A stretch of DNA of 64,000 nucleotides from Stenopsyche tienmushanensis (taxonomy: Eukaryota; Arthropoda; Insecta; Trichoptera; Stenopsychidae): contig WACJ01000188.1 of the NCBI GenBank assembly GCA_008973525.1, positions 186,001-250,000 of the forward strand, given 5' to 3'. Numbering within the stretch: the first letter of the stretch is position 1; each line of letters starts with the position of its first letter. The notes below the pieces were generated by a model. The model saw only the letters and a list, made by a program, of their open reading frames with translations. It searched no databases and was not told where the DNA came from. A program made the translations under genes and the position numbers. Below are positions 1 through 11,987 of this stretch, one piece after another.

Positions 1-19
1 ATTTTCTATATGACAAATA

Positions 20-470
20 GACAGTGAATGCGGTCTACTACTGCCAGCTGCTAGTTGACAAAAGACGAAGAAAACTGATTTGAACTGTCCTGCATGATAA
101 CTCATACAGCAACTGTAATTCGTGATAAATTCAACCAATCGTACTGGGAACACCCACCTTACAGTCCAGACATGGCCCCGTGTGACTACCACATGTTTAT
201 AGAGGCATTAGAAGGGCAACGATTTCAAGGCAAGCTGCCTTTTTTCTCCAGCGAGTCAAGAAACTTCCTATGCGATGGAATGTATTTTTCAAATGAAGGG
301 AACTACGTAGAAAAACAAGATACTCCAACTTGTATTTTATACATCACTAATAAATTTGTGCAGCAAAATTTTGGGTTGCATTTAAATCATCCTTGTATTA
401 ACATGATGGAAAAGCCAAATAACCCCAAAATTTACATACTGAAAATCATAACTTCGGGTACATTATAGGT
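20..470 (+). mobile_element. mariner-type transposase remnant, C-terminal part
   Basis: The plus strand encodes the DDE-region signature HPPYSPDMAPCDYHMF, which is characteristic of the C-terminal catalytic part of mariner transposases, followed by the usual tail containing a KLPFFSSE-like stretch. Just upstream, the DNA for the LHDN motif lies in a different frame from the downstream TATVIRDKF segment, so the copy carries a frameshift near position 100. No terminal repeats are recognised and the N-terminal half is absent, so this is an inactive fragment. Family identification is by recognised motif only; the subfamily is not determined. Confidence 0.8.
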
Positions 471-783
471 TTGAGTTTCACCAAGAAGATCACAAGTTGA
501 TAATAATTTTGAAACTCAATAGTAAGGCATAACATTTTACTATTGAGCTTTTACAAAATGAATCAATATTTTATTGATTATAGTCAAGTGTCAAAATTTC
601 GAAGCAAACTACCCAATGTAAGCAAGTTAAAAAAACACAATTGCTCCGTGCATTAAAGAGAAAATATTGTGCCTCAGCACAATGACTCATGTTAACATTT
701 AGTCATTCGTTACATCACACAACTGATTGTCAATGCGGCAGAGACCGAATCTTAATTTACAATTTTCTCATTCCATATCTTAC
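471..783. other. AT-rich spacer or intron, nothing recognised
   Basis: About 310 bases between the mariner remnant and the last possible exon of the ZNF800-like gene. No coding or repeat signal was recognised; it may be intronic to that gene, which runs off the left end. Confidence 0.4.
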
Positions 784-2339
784 CTTTGAAGAGGACACTG
801 ACAATAACCGGCGTTAGCTTCCGGTTCTTGTATCAGATCTTTCAAATACCCATAATTAAAAACAAATATTTAAAAAATAAAGCAACACGGTTAGAAACCA
901 CACCCATACGGGAAGATTGATGCAAATTCATGCTTTTACCTAGAGACTGTCTGGATAGATGTCGATTGTTCTTTACATTCTTACAATGTTAAAAATAAAT
1001 TACGTACATAAAATTACGAACGCGGCGGCCGACGCTTTCCGGTTCGGGCTGTACGAGTTACCTATGTGAGTAAGCTAAAACGCTAAAATTATTAAACTTA
1101 GCCTAGAAAATCAGCAGAGTTATGTATATCGATAATAAATATAATTTAGTTACCTGGTCCTTTATTAAATCTTGAGGAACTAATTTATCAGTGTATATAT
1201 TTTGATATACAGCATTTTTAGTATCGGGAATGAGCTGAAATTTCGCATGATGCTTATCAGGAAATTCAGGATCACTGTGATTATTACTAGAGCTATTTTC
1301 AGATTCCGTTCTATTTAAAAGTCTTTCTATTATAGAGGTGAGATCTTTCGTTGCGACATTTTTTTTCCCTAAGTTTTCTGATTCTAAACCAGATTTCTGT
1401 TTTTGAATAGATTTATCTTTGCTTCTGAGAAAATCTTGAAAATCTTCTTCGTGTTCTATTATAGTACCTAAGTCTTCTTTCTGAAATTAAAAATAGCATC
1501 GATCAAAGGTCCCGGGGAGAATCTTGCGAAATGATAAGATTTCATTAAATTATGACTTACCATATAATTATTATTACTAAAAAAGGGATGCAGCGAAGAA
1601 TTGAACTTTTCACAGCAATAGATTCTTTTGTGTGAAATAAAATTAGCGAGGCTTCTAAAGAGATTCCGGCATACTCGACATTCATAAATAATATCGCATT
1701 CAGTCGATAGCAACTGTTTTAACTGAAATAGGTATTGAAAATTGTTTATTTGAAAAATTATGCATTAAATAATTCTCAATTACAGTCAAAATGCATTACG
1801 GTTACTAAAAAAATTGAAACATTTCATATAACTTTTGTAGTTTTGGTGAATACCATTAGAACAACGCTTTTCAAAATAAACGTCAATATCAAGTGAGATA
1901 TTGTCAACAGAGCGCAAACTGATATGTATTTTAATATAAAACGACTTTAAATTTATACTGGAATTTATTTGCTAAGCATTATGAATATTTTTCACGGCCT
2001 TATCATACGAACACATTTCTTATCTAATACATATCACATCTAACGATTTTACATAGTTTTCATTGAAACGCTGTATTCGTGCGCCTCAGCAAACGATATG
2101 CGCCCGACGGACCGCTCGCAGAGCGTCCCTCGAGACGGACTCACCTCGCTCGTCCCGGCGTCGAAGACGTCGCGGGCCTGAGCGAACCCGGTGACGCTGG
2201 TCCTTATGGACTTGCGGAGCAGGGAGAGATCCGGAGCCGTCGACGAGTTCTCCTCGGAGGTCTGCGACCGCGCGGGCGACACGCTCGCGCCGGATCTGAC
2301 TTTCGCGCGGTGCAGTTTTATATTGAGCTTGCCGGTCAT
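784..2339 (-). CDS. ZNF800: ZNF800-like zinc-finger protein, 5' part (partial)
   Basis: Three coding exons on the minus strand join in phase 0: 2145-2339 (65 codons from ATG, donor GTGAGT), 1561-1722 (54 codons, donor GTAAGT) and 1154-1480 (109 codons, donor GTAACT). The second exon holds a zinc-finger-like block, YECRVCRNLFRSLANFISHK followed by RIYC, preceded by LKQLL. This matches the N-terminal finger of vertebrate ZNF800 in spacing and sequence, and the third exon has a NAVYQNI stretch like ZNF800 NAVFQYI. ZNF800 proteins carry several further C2H2 fingers, which must lie left of the window. A possible fourth exon ending at 784 encodes LKDLIQEPEANAGYCQCPLQ with a good donor, but its acceptor and phase do not fit and it is uncertain. 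Likely nuclear; no target is inferable. Confidence 0.75.
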
Positions 2340-2545
2340 CCTGGGTCAGACGCGGGTTCCCATCTGCGAGAGAAAATTACGAATGAGAACACTCGACGAC
2401 AGCGCTGCACTCTTTCCAAATGAAAAGTCAAGACGGAGTCGGCGTCGCGACGATTTGCACTGCTCGAAAATTAAATATCACACTACCTACGCTGCGGACG
2501 TTCACATGCATCGCGTCGGACGGAGGCCGTCGACACTCTCTCGAC
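2080..2545. promoter_or_regulatory. CpG-rich island over the first exon of the ZNF800-like gene
   Basis: This block is strikingly richer in G, C and CpG than the AT-rich DNA around it and spans the start codon, first exon and immediate upstream DNA of the minus-strand ZNF800-like gene. I read it as a promoter-associated island. Reading frames on the opposite strand here are arginine-rich shadows. Confidence 0.5.
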
Positions 2546-3535
2546 TCGCTGTCGTAGAATGTGTAATGTTTTTGTTCATTTTATAAAAACGAACAGATCA
2601 AATGCAGATTTGAAACACATTTTTGGATCGACCTTACCTCGTTCTTTAAATAAATACAACAATAATAATGGATTTCGTTGAAACGTTAACGTAGAACGTT
2701 TGACATCTATAAAAAGTTTTCCACTAAGTAAAATTGTTACCATATAATTAAAGATGCCTCTTTTACATTGATGTAAAATATTGTAAAATGATGCATAATA
2801 TGCAACATTTGCATTTGTTATGTTTTACTGTGGCAATTTGTGCGTATTAAAACAGAGTCGAAATGAACTTTCACTTCAGTGGACGTCGGAGGCTGTGTAC
2901 GTGAGTATGTTCGCTATGGAGAAGTGAAAGTCTAACAGAGCGTATGTCAGCAAATTGTTTGAGCGAATCCACACTATTTAAATTTGATATTGATTCCTTC
3001 TGAAACCGTATATGGATATTGCAAAGAGTCGTTCTGATCTTCTCGACAGTCGACGTGCAGGATATAAAATGTCTTCTGGAATGAATCGCTAGCTAGTGCC
3101 GAATGAAAATACATTTACAATAGGCGCAATTTTGACCGGTTATTTGAAGTACTGTTTGTGAACGTTATCTTATTTGTTGTCTAGAATTCAATATTGCGCA
3201 CAACGAGAATTTGACTACGATGGAATGGGATAAAATATTGTTTCAAAATTAATCTATTGGATTAAAAGACAACGCGATCATGAGTCTGTCCGCTCGAGGT
3301 CGTCAACGGATTACATTTTAAAGCGTAAAAATTAAATCGACACACGGTAGATGAAATCGTTCTAGGTTTCGACGGAAGAATTGATCTTGTGCATTCTTCT
3401 CTCGGCATTTGAAACCTTTCTGCGAGATTCGTCGATGCAAATTAAAATTTGTTTAGACAAAATGAAGTATAGATAAAATATAATCTGGAATGAAATTGTG
3501 GGTTCGGTGGTCTGTTGAATGTCAATATGCGCGTT
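2546..3535. other. spacer, no gene recognised
   Basis: Mixed-composition DNA between the two GC-rich islands. No coding exon, repeat or RNA gene could be supported. Confidence 0.4.
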
Positions 3536-3539
3536 TTTC

Positions 3540-4350
3540 AGGCGTGTGATTTTTTTTCGCGGGGCGTCGCGAAGACGATCGGGGGTCGATCCGAGGGTCG
3601 GAGACGATCCGACCGGACGTCGGGAGCCGAGGGTCCGGGTGCGTCGCACGGGAGAAGATTCGAGCTTTCGTCGAGTCGTCTCGACGCGGACGGGAACGGA
3701 TCCGCGCCGTCGCGTCGGGGACGTCGCCGGGGCCGATCGACCGGCGCGGAGTCCGTCGGACGTCGGAGCCTCGGAGGCGCTCGTTCGAAAGGCGGAAGTT
3801 CCGACGGGGGCGAGCCGGTTTCCGGCGGACGGGTCGCCCGGCGGGGCCCCCGGGGTTCCGGGGCGGTCGGGAGCGGTGGACTTACGTAACCGCGTGCACG
3901 GAGGGTCCCCTCGCGGAAAGGATCGCGCGGGGTGCGCGCGGTGCGGGCCGGTCTCTCCCGGGCGTCGCTCGACGGGGGAAGGACGGCGGGGCGCGCGACG
4001 GGGCTCGCCGCTTCGGGGGCGTCGGCCGCGCTCGTGGGAAACGACGAAGGGGCTCGGGACGCGGGGGGACCGCCCTCAGGGCTCCCCGGCGCAGGACACC
4101 GTCAACTCCATTTTAGTCTGTCGAGTGCGCGTGGCCGCCGACAGTGTGCGCTGGCGTCGCGACCGGTTCCCCCTCCGCTTCCCCCCCCGCGCTACAGCCG
4201 GCCTACTCGTTACACTCTACACTCGCTCGCCTCCGTGACGCGCGCGCCGATAGCGCCCCTTGCGCACCGCAGCCCCGCAGCCCCGCAGTCTCTCCGACGT
4301 CCCGCCGCCCCGCCAGCCCAGATGAATCGGCTAGGCGTCGCGACGGCAAC
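3540..4350. promoter_or_regulatory. very GC/CpG-dense island, probable promoter
   Basis: About 800 bases of extremely CpG-dense sequence in AT-rich surroundings. Open frames here are long but Arg/Gly/Ser/Pro-rich, as expected from random GC-rich DNA, so I do not call them genes. On the plus strand an ATG at 4322 opens 11 codons that end phase 0 at a possible donor (4355) and could be exon 1 of UQCC1. On the minus strand a strong donor consensus, TTAC/GTAAGT, lies near 3892, so a non-coding first exon could also fire leftward. A bidirectional promoter is an inference. Confidence 0.45.
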
Positions 4351-7300
4351 CCAGGTCTCTTCGAATTAAACTCCCTTCCGTCATCACACCTCATCCTTCA
4401 GCTCTTCGTCTTTGATTATTATTCAAATTATCAACATCAGGATCATCAAATTTTCTTCGAATCTGGCGGCAAAATATTCAAACTAAAATCAATCAGTGTC
4501 AAATTTTTCATTCACAAAGATGACAGAAACGCGATCTCAGTGGATACGTTAACCCTTAGCACGCCGGACCTTTTTTTGTTCCATCAGCTCCACGCCAAAA
4601 TTGCGATTTTGTCAAGTTTCAATATATATATTTTTTTCATAAACTAAACCATTTTTTCCATTAAAAATCATTTATTTCGTTACTTATAGTATAATTCTAC
4701 ATTCTAAAGCATAATTTTAGGTTTTATAAAAAAATAATTTTAGTATGAAATTTTTCGAAACAGGCTCTTTTTTTTCATCTCACATGTTTTACAGTAGTAG
4801 CTGTTTAGTAGTTCAGTTTGAGCAAACAGCATAATCCTGATTTCCCATCTGGGTGTGAATAAATAAAATGTTTCCCATCTCTAGTTCTGCAATATTTCTT
4901 GGGAGCCCTAAAGTCTCCAACAAGCTCCACGAGCAGGGATTATCCATAATTTATATATTTCATTGATAACTATCCATTTTTATAGTCCATTCTTTACATA
5001 CAATATATATGAATTAACAATGGAAACTTTTAATCCCCAGAAAAACAACTTTCTCCGCTACTTTAGGGTCTTTCTAATAAAACAGTAGGTTGAAACATAT
5101 TGATCGGCTACATCAACTCCACCCATGTATTATTATCTTGTTTTTTTGCCCTTATAGATTCTCGCTGAATAGTTTTTCTTGTCTTTCGGTATCATGCCAA
5201 GTGTATTTTTTAGCAAAAAGCAATTGTTTTTCCTCTGGATAATTTTGATTTTTTTATTTGTTCCGGTAGTCCTTTTCTATTGGTCATAATTGTACCGGTA
5301 ATATGCCATTATTATTGTTTAATAACTCCTTAGCTAGGTATCAAATTTGCATAAACATTATCATTAAAATCATCAGTGTCAGATACGGACATTTGTAAAT
5401 TATTTATATTTTAATTATTATATACACTCAGCGACATGACACGAATGTGGCCCAAACATAAACATTGAGATATGAAGCAACCATGTTTCATTTAGTTAAT
5501 TGTTTAGGTGAAGATATGTAATATAACTTGTTTAATTATTAAAAGTGGATATTCAATAAGTATTGAAAGTGTTTTAGCTTCTGTGCAACATTATGTTCAG
5601 AACACGCTACAAATACACTGATTTAAATGTGGTTAATTGACAGTTCTTTGTTTAAATTTGTTTTTATTATTTATTTTATATAAGGTGCGATTAATTTTGA
5701 TTTCATATAGGCAGCGTTGCTCATTGAACAAGGCTGAACTCAGCATAAGGTGTTTGCTACCCTGACCGTACCACGTATGACACTTCGATATGCCTTACAG
5801 CAGTATCAGCAGATTGGCTTATATATAAGAAAAACCTGGAAGGGGTGACACAAAATGCAAATGAGCTTGTGTTAATCGATTTATCATCTTGGAAATCCTG
5901 CAAAATCGGTTCCTCATTATCGTTGAGATTAAGCAGCATCTCCAACCGATAAGAGGTATCAATGTGAGGGAGGAGACAATAAGAAGAAAGATGAAAGAGA
6001 GATATACATGCTAGAAGACTGGCAGGAGGGTCAGAACTCTTCAGGCAGAATTGTGTTGCTCGATTAAGATTCTCTGCACTTTTCATGCCTCTGTGTATAC
6101 AAAATGATGAATACAGAAATGCACAATTGGAAACGAGGTATTGACGAAAGGAAGATCCATTCCCTACTGTTTTTTTTTGCTGCCCAAACCCTGGAATATC
6201 ATATTCTTTTGTTCATATCAGATAGGCATTAGTACCCTTTGATTTATGAATTTGTATTACTATGAGATGTGAAAAAGGATCACTTTCATTATAAAATTCA
6301 TCTTAAAGAGAGGTATTAAACGTCAGCTCCGATGTTGAGCATCATTCGACTGAGCCAGTAGAATAAAACCACGATGTCACGTGACACATGATATTGGAGT
6401 GCAAAGGATTAGGTACTGCCAATTGGCAATTCAACAATAATATGCTTTTTATATTGTATCCACAGTTACTTCAAAAATTCATACACATTGTTCATTTGAT
6501 ATTATTCAGATTTAAAATTGCATACTATGCAATAAACGGTCGAACAAATCTAACATTTCGAAAGATGGAATCTCATACTAAACAGGGAGAGATTGGAAGT
6601 CTATTTGACTGATCTTTGTCAGATTTAAGCTCTATTGGATGGAAATGCTTGGATTATATTCCTTTCTATTGCCAATTATTTCTATGTATATAGGAACTCC
6701 AATGAGTATTTTGCATTCGTGCACAGGAGGCCTGAATACATTTTATTTAAAAATCAATCAAAACCATCCTCTTCTATTATGAGCAATGCAATACCAGAAC
6801 AGACCTTCCAATAGACTTATTTATTTTATCCTATGGGCTTATTTAAAATGAAACCTTTACAAAGAACTTTTTGTTAAATATGATTAATAACATATATAAT
6901 AATGTAATTTATAATACTGGTAATAATCCAAATTTAATATGCATTCAGCATGGGATTGCTGCAAAATTGCTTTGAATATTTTTCACTCTGACTTGCCTTT
7001 TTAACCGTGCAGATTTCTCGATGGTGTGTCTGTCGAGCGAATTGGTTGCCACTCAGTTTGTCTTTAGTCTTAAATATAAAATCCATTCAATTGAAAAACT
7101 AACATGGGCGATATAAACTTGCTTACAAATTATTTCAGATAAGAATTCCTAAAGAATGTCAGATCGCAATGAATATTTGGACAATGTCATCATAATGCAC
7201 ATATGATAATAGAATTTCATATCGGATGTCATCATATATCAGCTGTTCGATGCCCATTTGAGGAGTCTCAGCAATATGATCTGATCTGTGCATTTAATAT

Positions 7301-8727
7301 GCAAATGTTAAACGATGATGAGTTATTAGATATAGTTTAATCTACTCGGATCCAGGCTTCATCTGATTAGAGACTGTCTCAACTCGATTTAAGTTCTTTT
7401 CGGGTAGGATAATTCTAATCTTGCAATTGTAAAAAGTGATAATGAATGCCGACACTGAATGAAAATTGCCGAATGTTGAAATCGACTTTTAAATTAAGGA
7501 TTTATTAAACGGGCTCCCCGCTGTTCTGTTTGAGCTCTCAATATTAAATCATATAATCTGACATAGCTCTTGTAAACTATTTTTTTGTTTCAATTATGTA
7601 TATTTTCAGCTCTTCCGTGTCGTCTACCCGCAGACGACCAGCTGCGTTGCGGCAATCGGCTGCACTCTTACGGGGCGTAGGAGCATCCCTCCACGAGCCG
7701 GATCTCCTCTGTTGTATTCCACGAGTTCGCCGAAGATCGTTCAGAAAGATGAATGGCTGCCGAAGACTGATGGAATTTTTTCAAGGATTTTAAAAAAAAT
7801 TGCCAGGAAGGATATAACTCGAAGTGTAAGTGCAAATTTATAATGATTCTATTCATTTTATTATTCGGAGACTACACTAGTAACTATGCTAAATTTTTTA
7901 TTTAGAAATTAAAAATTACCGGTTATTTTCTGTATGAAAGTATAGCTGACAATGTCGACTATCCGGAATGGTTTAAAACTTTCAAATTGGACGACAACTT
8001 CATGTCGTGGTTTGTCATCACCGAAATACACGTGTGGATGATGATGGTCCGAGCCATGGCTGATGTTAAACATGGCGAATTTTTGAGAAACCATATAGTC
8101 GAAGCCATGTGGGAAGACGTCAACATTAGAACGAAAAAACTCGGCGTGAGTAGCATCAGATTCTGCTCGGTTCGACTCGAGGCGATTTCCTTCTTTAGAA
8201 TTACGAGTGATTTGTCTTCCAGGTGGCTAGTCCCTCTCTGATCCGCGCTCAGTTGGACGTGTACAATGAGCAGTTCAACGCGGCGATCATAGGATATGAC
8301 GAAGGTCTTCTGACCGACGATATGGTGCTCGCCGGAGCTATCTGGCGAAGGTTCTTCCGGAGGGACACTGACGATCCTATTCTCATAGAGAAAATTGTGA
8401 AATACATAAGAGAACAGGTAATTCAATATCAATAAAATTCATAAAAACATGTGAAATGTGTTATCTTAGCAGTATTTTTTTTATAATTCAAGTATCCATT
8501 TATGTTGATGTTGCATCATTTATTAATTATGCCGTATAATCATTTTGTATCAATAATACTATTTCTCATGAATATCAGGGATTAATTTTGAACACAACAT
8601 TAATTTAATATTTATTTATTTTTCTAACTGTGGGTGTATATTAATTTTTCAGACTTTAATGTTAGAAGGAATTCCTTTATCAGAGTTTATGAAAAATCCT
8701 TCTATAAGTTGGCCTGCGATGAAATAG
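4322..8727 (+). CDS. UQCC1: UQCC1, ubiquinol-cytochrome c reductase assembly chaperone (CBP3 family)
   Basis: Four confident exons, all phase 0: 7610-7825, 7906-8145, 8223-8417 and 8653-8727 (stop). The protein carries the CBP3-family core SWFVITEIHVWMMMVRAM, then VEAMWEDVNIRTKKLG and AAIIGYDEGLLTDD, matching human UQCC1 segment by segment (SWFLITLLHVWM, MWEDV, AAILGYDEGILSDD). This chaperone acts in the mitochondrial matrix or inner membrane and is needed for cytochrome b synthesis and early complex III assembly. The first exon is not certain. The best candidate is 4322-4354 in the GC-rich island, which ends phase 0 and would give about 252 residues, but its donor (CAG/GTCTCT) is weak. The resulting 3.3-kb intron holds piggyBac and Tc1 relics. 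It is transcribed towards sphingomyelinase copy A, with only 263 bases between stop codons. Confidence 0.85.
4750..5400 (-). mobile_element. piggyBac transposase remnant
   Basis: On the minus strand a broken frame encodes MTNRKGLPEQIKKSKLSRGK, later a NMGGVD-like YMGGVDVADQYVSTY and RKTLK with WRKLFFWGLK, the order typical of the C-terminal third of piggyBac transposases. Stops and frameshifts interrupt it. A TTAACCCTTAGCACGCC sequence at about 4550 resembles a piggyBac terminus with its TTAA target and may be one end. It sits in the proposed first intron of UQCC1. Confidence 0.75.
5400..5740. other. AT-rich intronic DNA, nothing recognised
   Basis: Between the piggyBac and Tc1 relics; no feature supported. 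Confidence 0.35.
5850..6090 (+). mobile_element. Tc1-like transposase relic, helix-turn-helix region
   Basis: The plus strand reads IKQHLQPIRGINVREETIRR, KMKER and then, after a one-base frame change, HARRLAGGSELFRQNCVARL and RFS. This is the paired-like HTH segment of Tc1 transposases (pattern VSxxTIRRRLxExGL, ARRPxxxPxLxxxHxxARLxFA). The DDE domain is not intact and no terminal repeats were seen. An opposite-strand 109-codon frame over the same bases is a shadow. Confidence 0.7.
6110..7560. other. proposed UQCC1 intron 1, no further feature
   Basis: AT-rich DNA upstream of the first confident UQCC1 exon. Small open frames (for example 6388-6612) have no recognisable similarity or splice context, so nothing is called. 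Confidence 0.35.
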
Positions 8728-8990
8728 AACATGAAATGAATCTGCGTATTATAGAAAATGAAGAGAAATATTTTTCAAAGACTTAATGCCAATTAGTTAT
8801 ATGCGTATTATTTATTGAATATGATACTTTCATTATTGTTGTTGTAGTTTTTGTTTGTTAATAAAAATCATAGATATATATCAAGTTTTTATATAATATT
8901 TTATTTCAAAATGCTTACAAATGTAAATTGGACTATAATATAGTTAAATAACATAAATGTAATTTTTTTGCAGCATTTTATCTGGTTTGA

Positions 8991-11987
8991 TTACTTGGAA
9001 GAATTATACAGTTCCCAAAGTTCATCACATTTATCAAAATTATAAAGATCATTTTTGGTCATATCGCACAAATGACCTCTGACACAATTGCCGCTGCACG
9101 TTACTTCTACATAACGTGGAGCAGATTTTCCAGTGAATTTGTGGTAATCTATGCTCAATAGATCTTTATCAGTTGTTACCATTCTCTGTACTAGTTTATA
9201 CATATCGGCGGGTCGCATCGAATCAACTCCAAAATGTTCTCTGAATGAATACTCCTTGAACCATCTCGGTCTTTGATCAGGTGTAAGATTTGCCTCGGTG
9301 AGATTGTAAATCCACGTTTCAGCATCAAGCATTTCCTAAAATAAGTTTAAATTAGCTTTAGAAACTCTAATATATTAATTTTTTCATTAATGTTATTATT
9401 TTTTAACATACATAGGTTTCTGTATCTATGTCATATATGCGATAGTTTGGATTTATGTGCGAATAAGCAGTCAAGCTTCCACCCAAGTGAGCAACATTGT
9501 AAGGTTCACCATCTTGATCGAAATAGATTTTAAATCTGTCCTTGTGGGAGTGTCCGTTGAATTCTCCTACAATTATGTCTTTAAACCTGGATATTAAATA
9601 AAGACATCATTAATTTATACTTTTATGTTATTTTAGATCTTGTCATGGTGAGAATTTTAATTGGAATGTACCTTTCTGTGATCTTAGTGTACTCTCTAGA
9701 ACACTGATAATAATAACCGCCTCCTGCAATCGGCACATGTGATATTATGTGAACTTTCTCTTCGGCAATTTCTGCCGCGAGCAACGTTTCTATCAACCAC
9801 GCTAACTGTCCGCTGGGATCTCTCGGTTGATAATGTATCCACCTGTAGGACGTTTTATTTTTTTAATAATGGATAGCAAATAGCAATACACAAAGAGTCA
9901 TTCTACAATGACTTACCAATTGTAAACGTAACATAGATTACTGTTGAGCACTACGATTCTAAATCCAGGCCTTGCGAGCGTGGTGTAGTAACCTCCTTCT
10001 CTCATAGTCGCCCTTATGTCTTCCGGAATCCAAACGCTCCAAAGATCAGTCAACAAATCGTATAGCCACAGCGATGACACCCTAGGATCGGTCACGTCAG
10101 ACGGAGCATATCTGCAATGGGCATCGTCATAAGTGATATAAATTCAAAACTATAATATTACTCCGAGTAAAATTTCTATAAATCATTACTGATTTGTAGG
10201 TTGAGATTCATGATTTCCGATCGCTGGATATACTGGTATGTCTCCGAAAGCATCTTTCATTTTGCCAAAAGTGTCGTTCAAGCTGTCTACTATCATATCG
10301 TATGAAGTTTCCCATACTCCGTGATCTATCGTGTCTCCCGTGTAATAGACATAGTCGTAATCCTTAAAATGCAAATCAATTTTAACGATTCATTCCTATT
10401 TTGAAAATATGGGTTTGAGAAAAACTCACATCGTGATTTTCTGCCATAAAATCTATACCGTCTTCGAACGCCCACCATGGTGAATCGCAGTCTCGATAGT
10501 CGCCCCAATAACCTGCGAGATCCTCTTCGTCGACTTTGGCATGCTTGCTTTTGTGCATCTCTCTTGCAGATTTGATTTCATCCGAATACTCAATGTCGAC
10601 AAATATGGTCCCAGTTTTATCGACGAACACGCGATCATCTGTGGCACTTTCTTCGAAAATTTCTCTCAATTTAGGTGACTGCGTTTCCAATTGTCCTATC
10701 CTGCAGCAAGTGGGTTCGTCGCATGTGGCCAGACCGTATGCTTCGTAAGCAGGATCATAATGTGCATCAGTAAAATGAATAATCTTCATTCCGCCATCAT
10801 CTTTAGGCTCTCGAATCTTGTGCATAACAAAATATCACATTCATTTTCAGATATTATGGGGTTTACGTTAGAAATATGATCTTTGATGGCTGTTAGATAT
10901 TTAAGCATTTTTCCTGCATTCAAAATTAATAATCTCTGTTTGGATTAATTATCTGCTAGCAATTTAGATGCGAAAGATTAACAATGTATTGTTTTGGAAC
11001 ATTGCTATGCAATGTTCCAAAACAATACATTGATAATGCGTAAAAATACATTATCAAATCTTCTATTCGGAGATAAACTTATTTTTAAATCTGGATGCCG
11101 TCTATTTTGACATCGAAATTATGGAATGAATTACCTTTTCTACTGATTGCTTCTTTTCTGGGATGTCCATTGTCCACTCAAATCTTTCATCGTTGGTCGG
11201 ACAAAAAGTCGGATCGCTAGTTTGCAAAACAATTCCACACAGAGCATGAGACGTGACCAATGGTTGATTGTCCACAATGTACAACATTATTCCCTAAAAA
11301 AAAAATGTTGTAAAATGGCATTGAATCATTGTTACAATAAATTTGGTAGATTTTAAATATTCATATTTCTGATTGTTTATCCTTATTTTCTGAATTTGTA
11401 AAAGTAAGCACTAAAATGATTTATGAAATAAATAAGAATGGAAGAATATCTTACAGCATTTAATTCAATTGCACCACGACACACATTGCGTGGAAACATT
11501 TGAAGAGTTACACAGAATTCCACGACAAAATCTACGAGCTCTTCTTCAGTAGACCCAGACTCGTGCATGCTCAGAACCGTGCTCACAATCGTTCGACATG
11601 CCAAACATGTAAGCACCTAAAATGTATTAAATTCTTTTTATTTTGTTGCAATTTATAAATTCAACCAAATAATTAAATACTCACAGATCTTCCCTTGCCA
11701 TAATTTTCATAAGTTTCTCTCATAAAATATATTGGAAATTTCATAAGTTCGATCAGTTTATTGAACTCTATTTCCTCCTCTTTGGTTTGCGTTTTATTTA
11801 CATATTTTAACATAAGGTTTGTGGAATCCACTGTAATTATTGATTTTCATACGTTCAAATTAATAATATATAACAAAAAATTGTCGATTAATATTATAAA
11901 ACACTTACCATCTGAATAATATTTTTTTGCAGAAGTGTATGAAAATAAACATAGTGCAATGAAAATACCCAACGTTAAAAGCTTCAT
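8991..11987 (-). CDS. SMPD1-like: acid sphingomyelinase-like phosphodiesterase, copy A
   Basis: Ten exons with good GT-AG sites: 11909-11987 (start MKLLTLGIFIALCLFSYTSA, signal peptide), 11685-11830, 11455-11616, 11135-11293, 10430-10816, 10190-10362, 9917-10111, 9672-9842, 9412-9586 and 8991-9335. Exons 2-4 form a saposin-B domain (CLACRTIV, FCVTLQ, NVCRGAI, LCGIVLQ). Exons 5-9 form the calcineurin-like phosphoesterase with metal-binding motifs FTDAHYD, YTGDTIDH, GNHES, SHVP and GEFNGHSH, matching human SMPD1 DLHWD, GDIPAH, GNHES, GHIPPG and FFGHTH. The last exon has the family landmark WIYNLTEANL and a Cys-rich tail. Family function is sphingomyelin hydrolysis to ceramide and phosphocholine, lysosomal or secreted. 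The copy is intact as read. True substrate is unknown. Confidence 0.92.
10982..11032. repeat. perfect 24-bp inverted repeat with 3-base loop
   Basis: Positions 10982-11005 and 11009-11032 are exact reverse complements around the loop TAT, inside intron 4 of sphingomyelinase copy A. The right end overlaps a second short inverted pair (TTGATAATG and CATTATCAA, about 11029-11057). The stem is longer than expected by chance. Confidence 0.85.

Noticed and set aside
3515..4369. Three long overlapping plus-strand open frames in the GC-rich island
   Set aside because: Arg/Gly/Ser/Pro-rich in every frame, as expected from CpG-dense DNA with few stop codons; no domain or splice support.
5757..6086. 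109-codon minus-strand frame
   Set aside because: Overlaps, on the opposite strand, the Tc1 transposase HTH relic, which explains the openness.
10982..11032. Calling the perfect hairpin a microRNA precursor
   Set aside because: The stem is short and perfectly paired with a 3-base loop, unlike standard insect pre-miRNAs; kept only as an inverted repeat.
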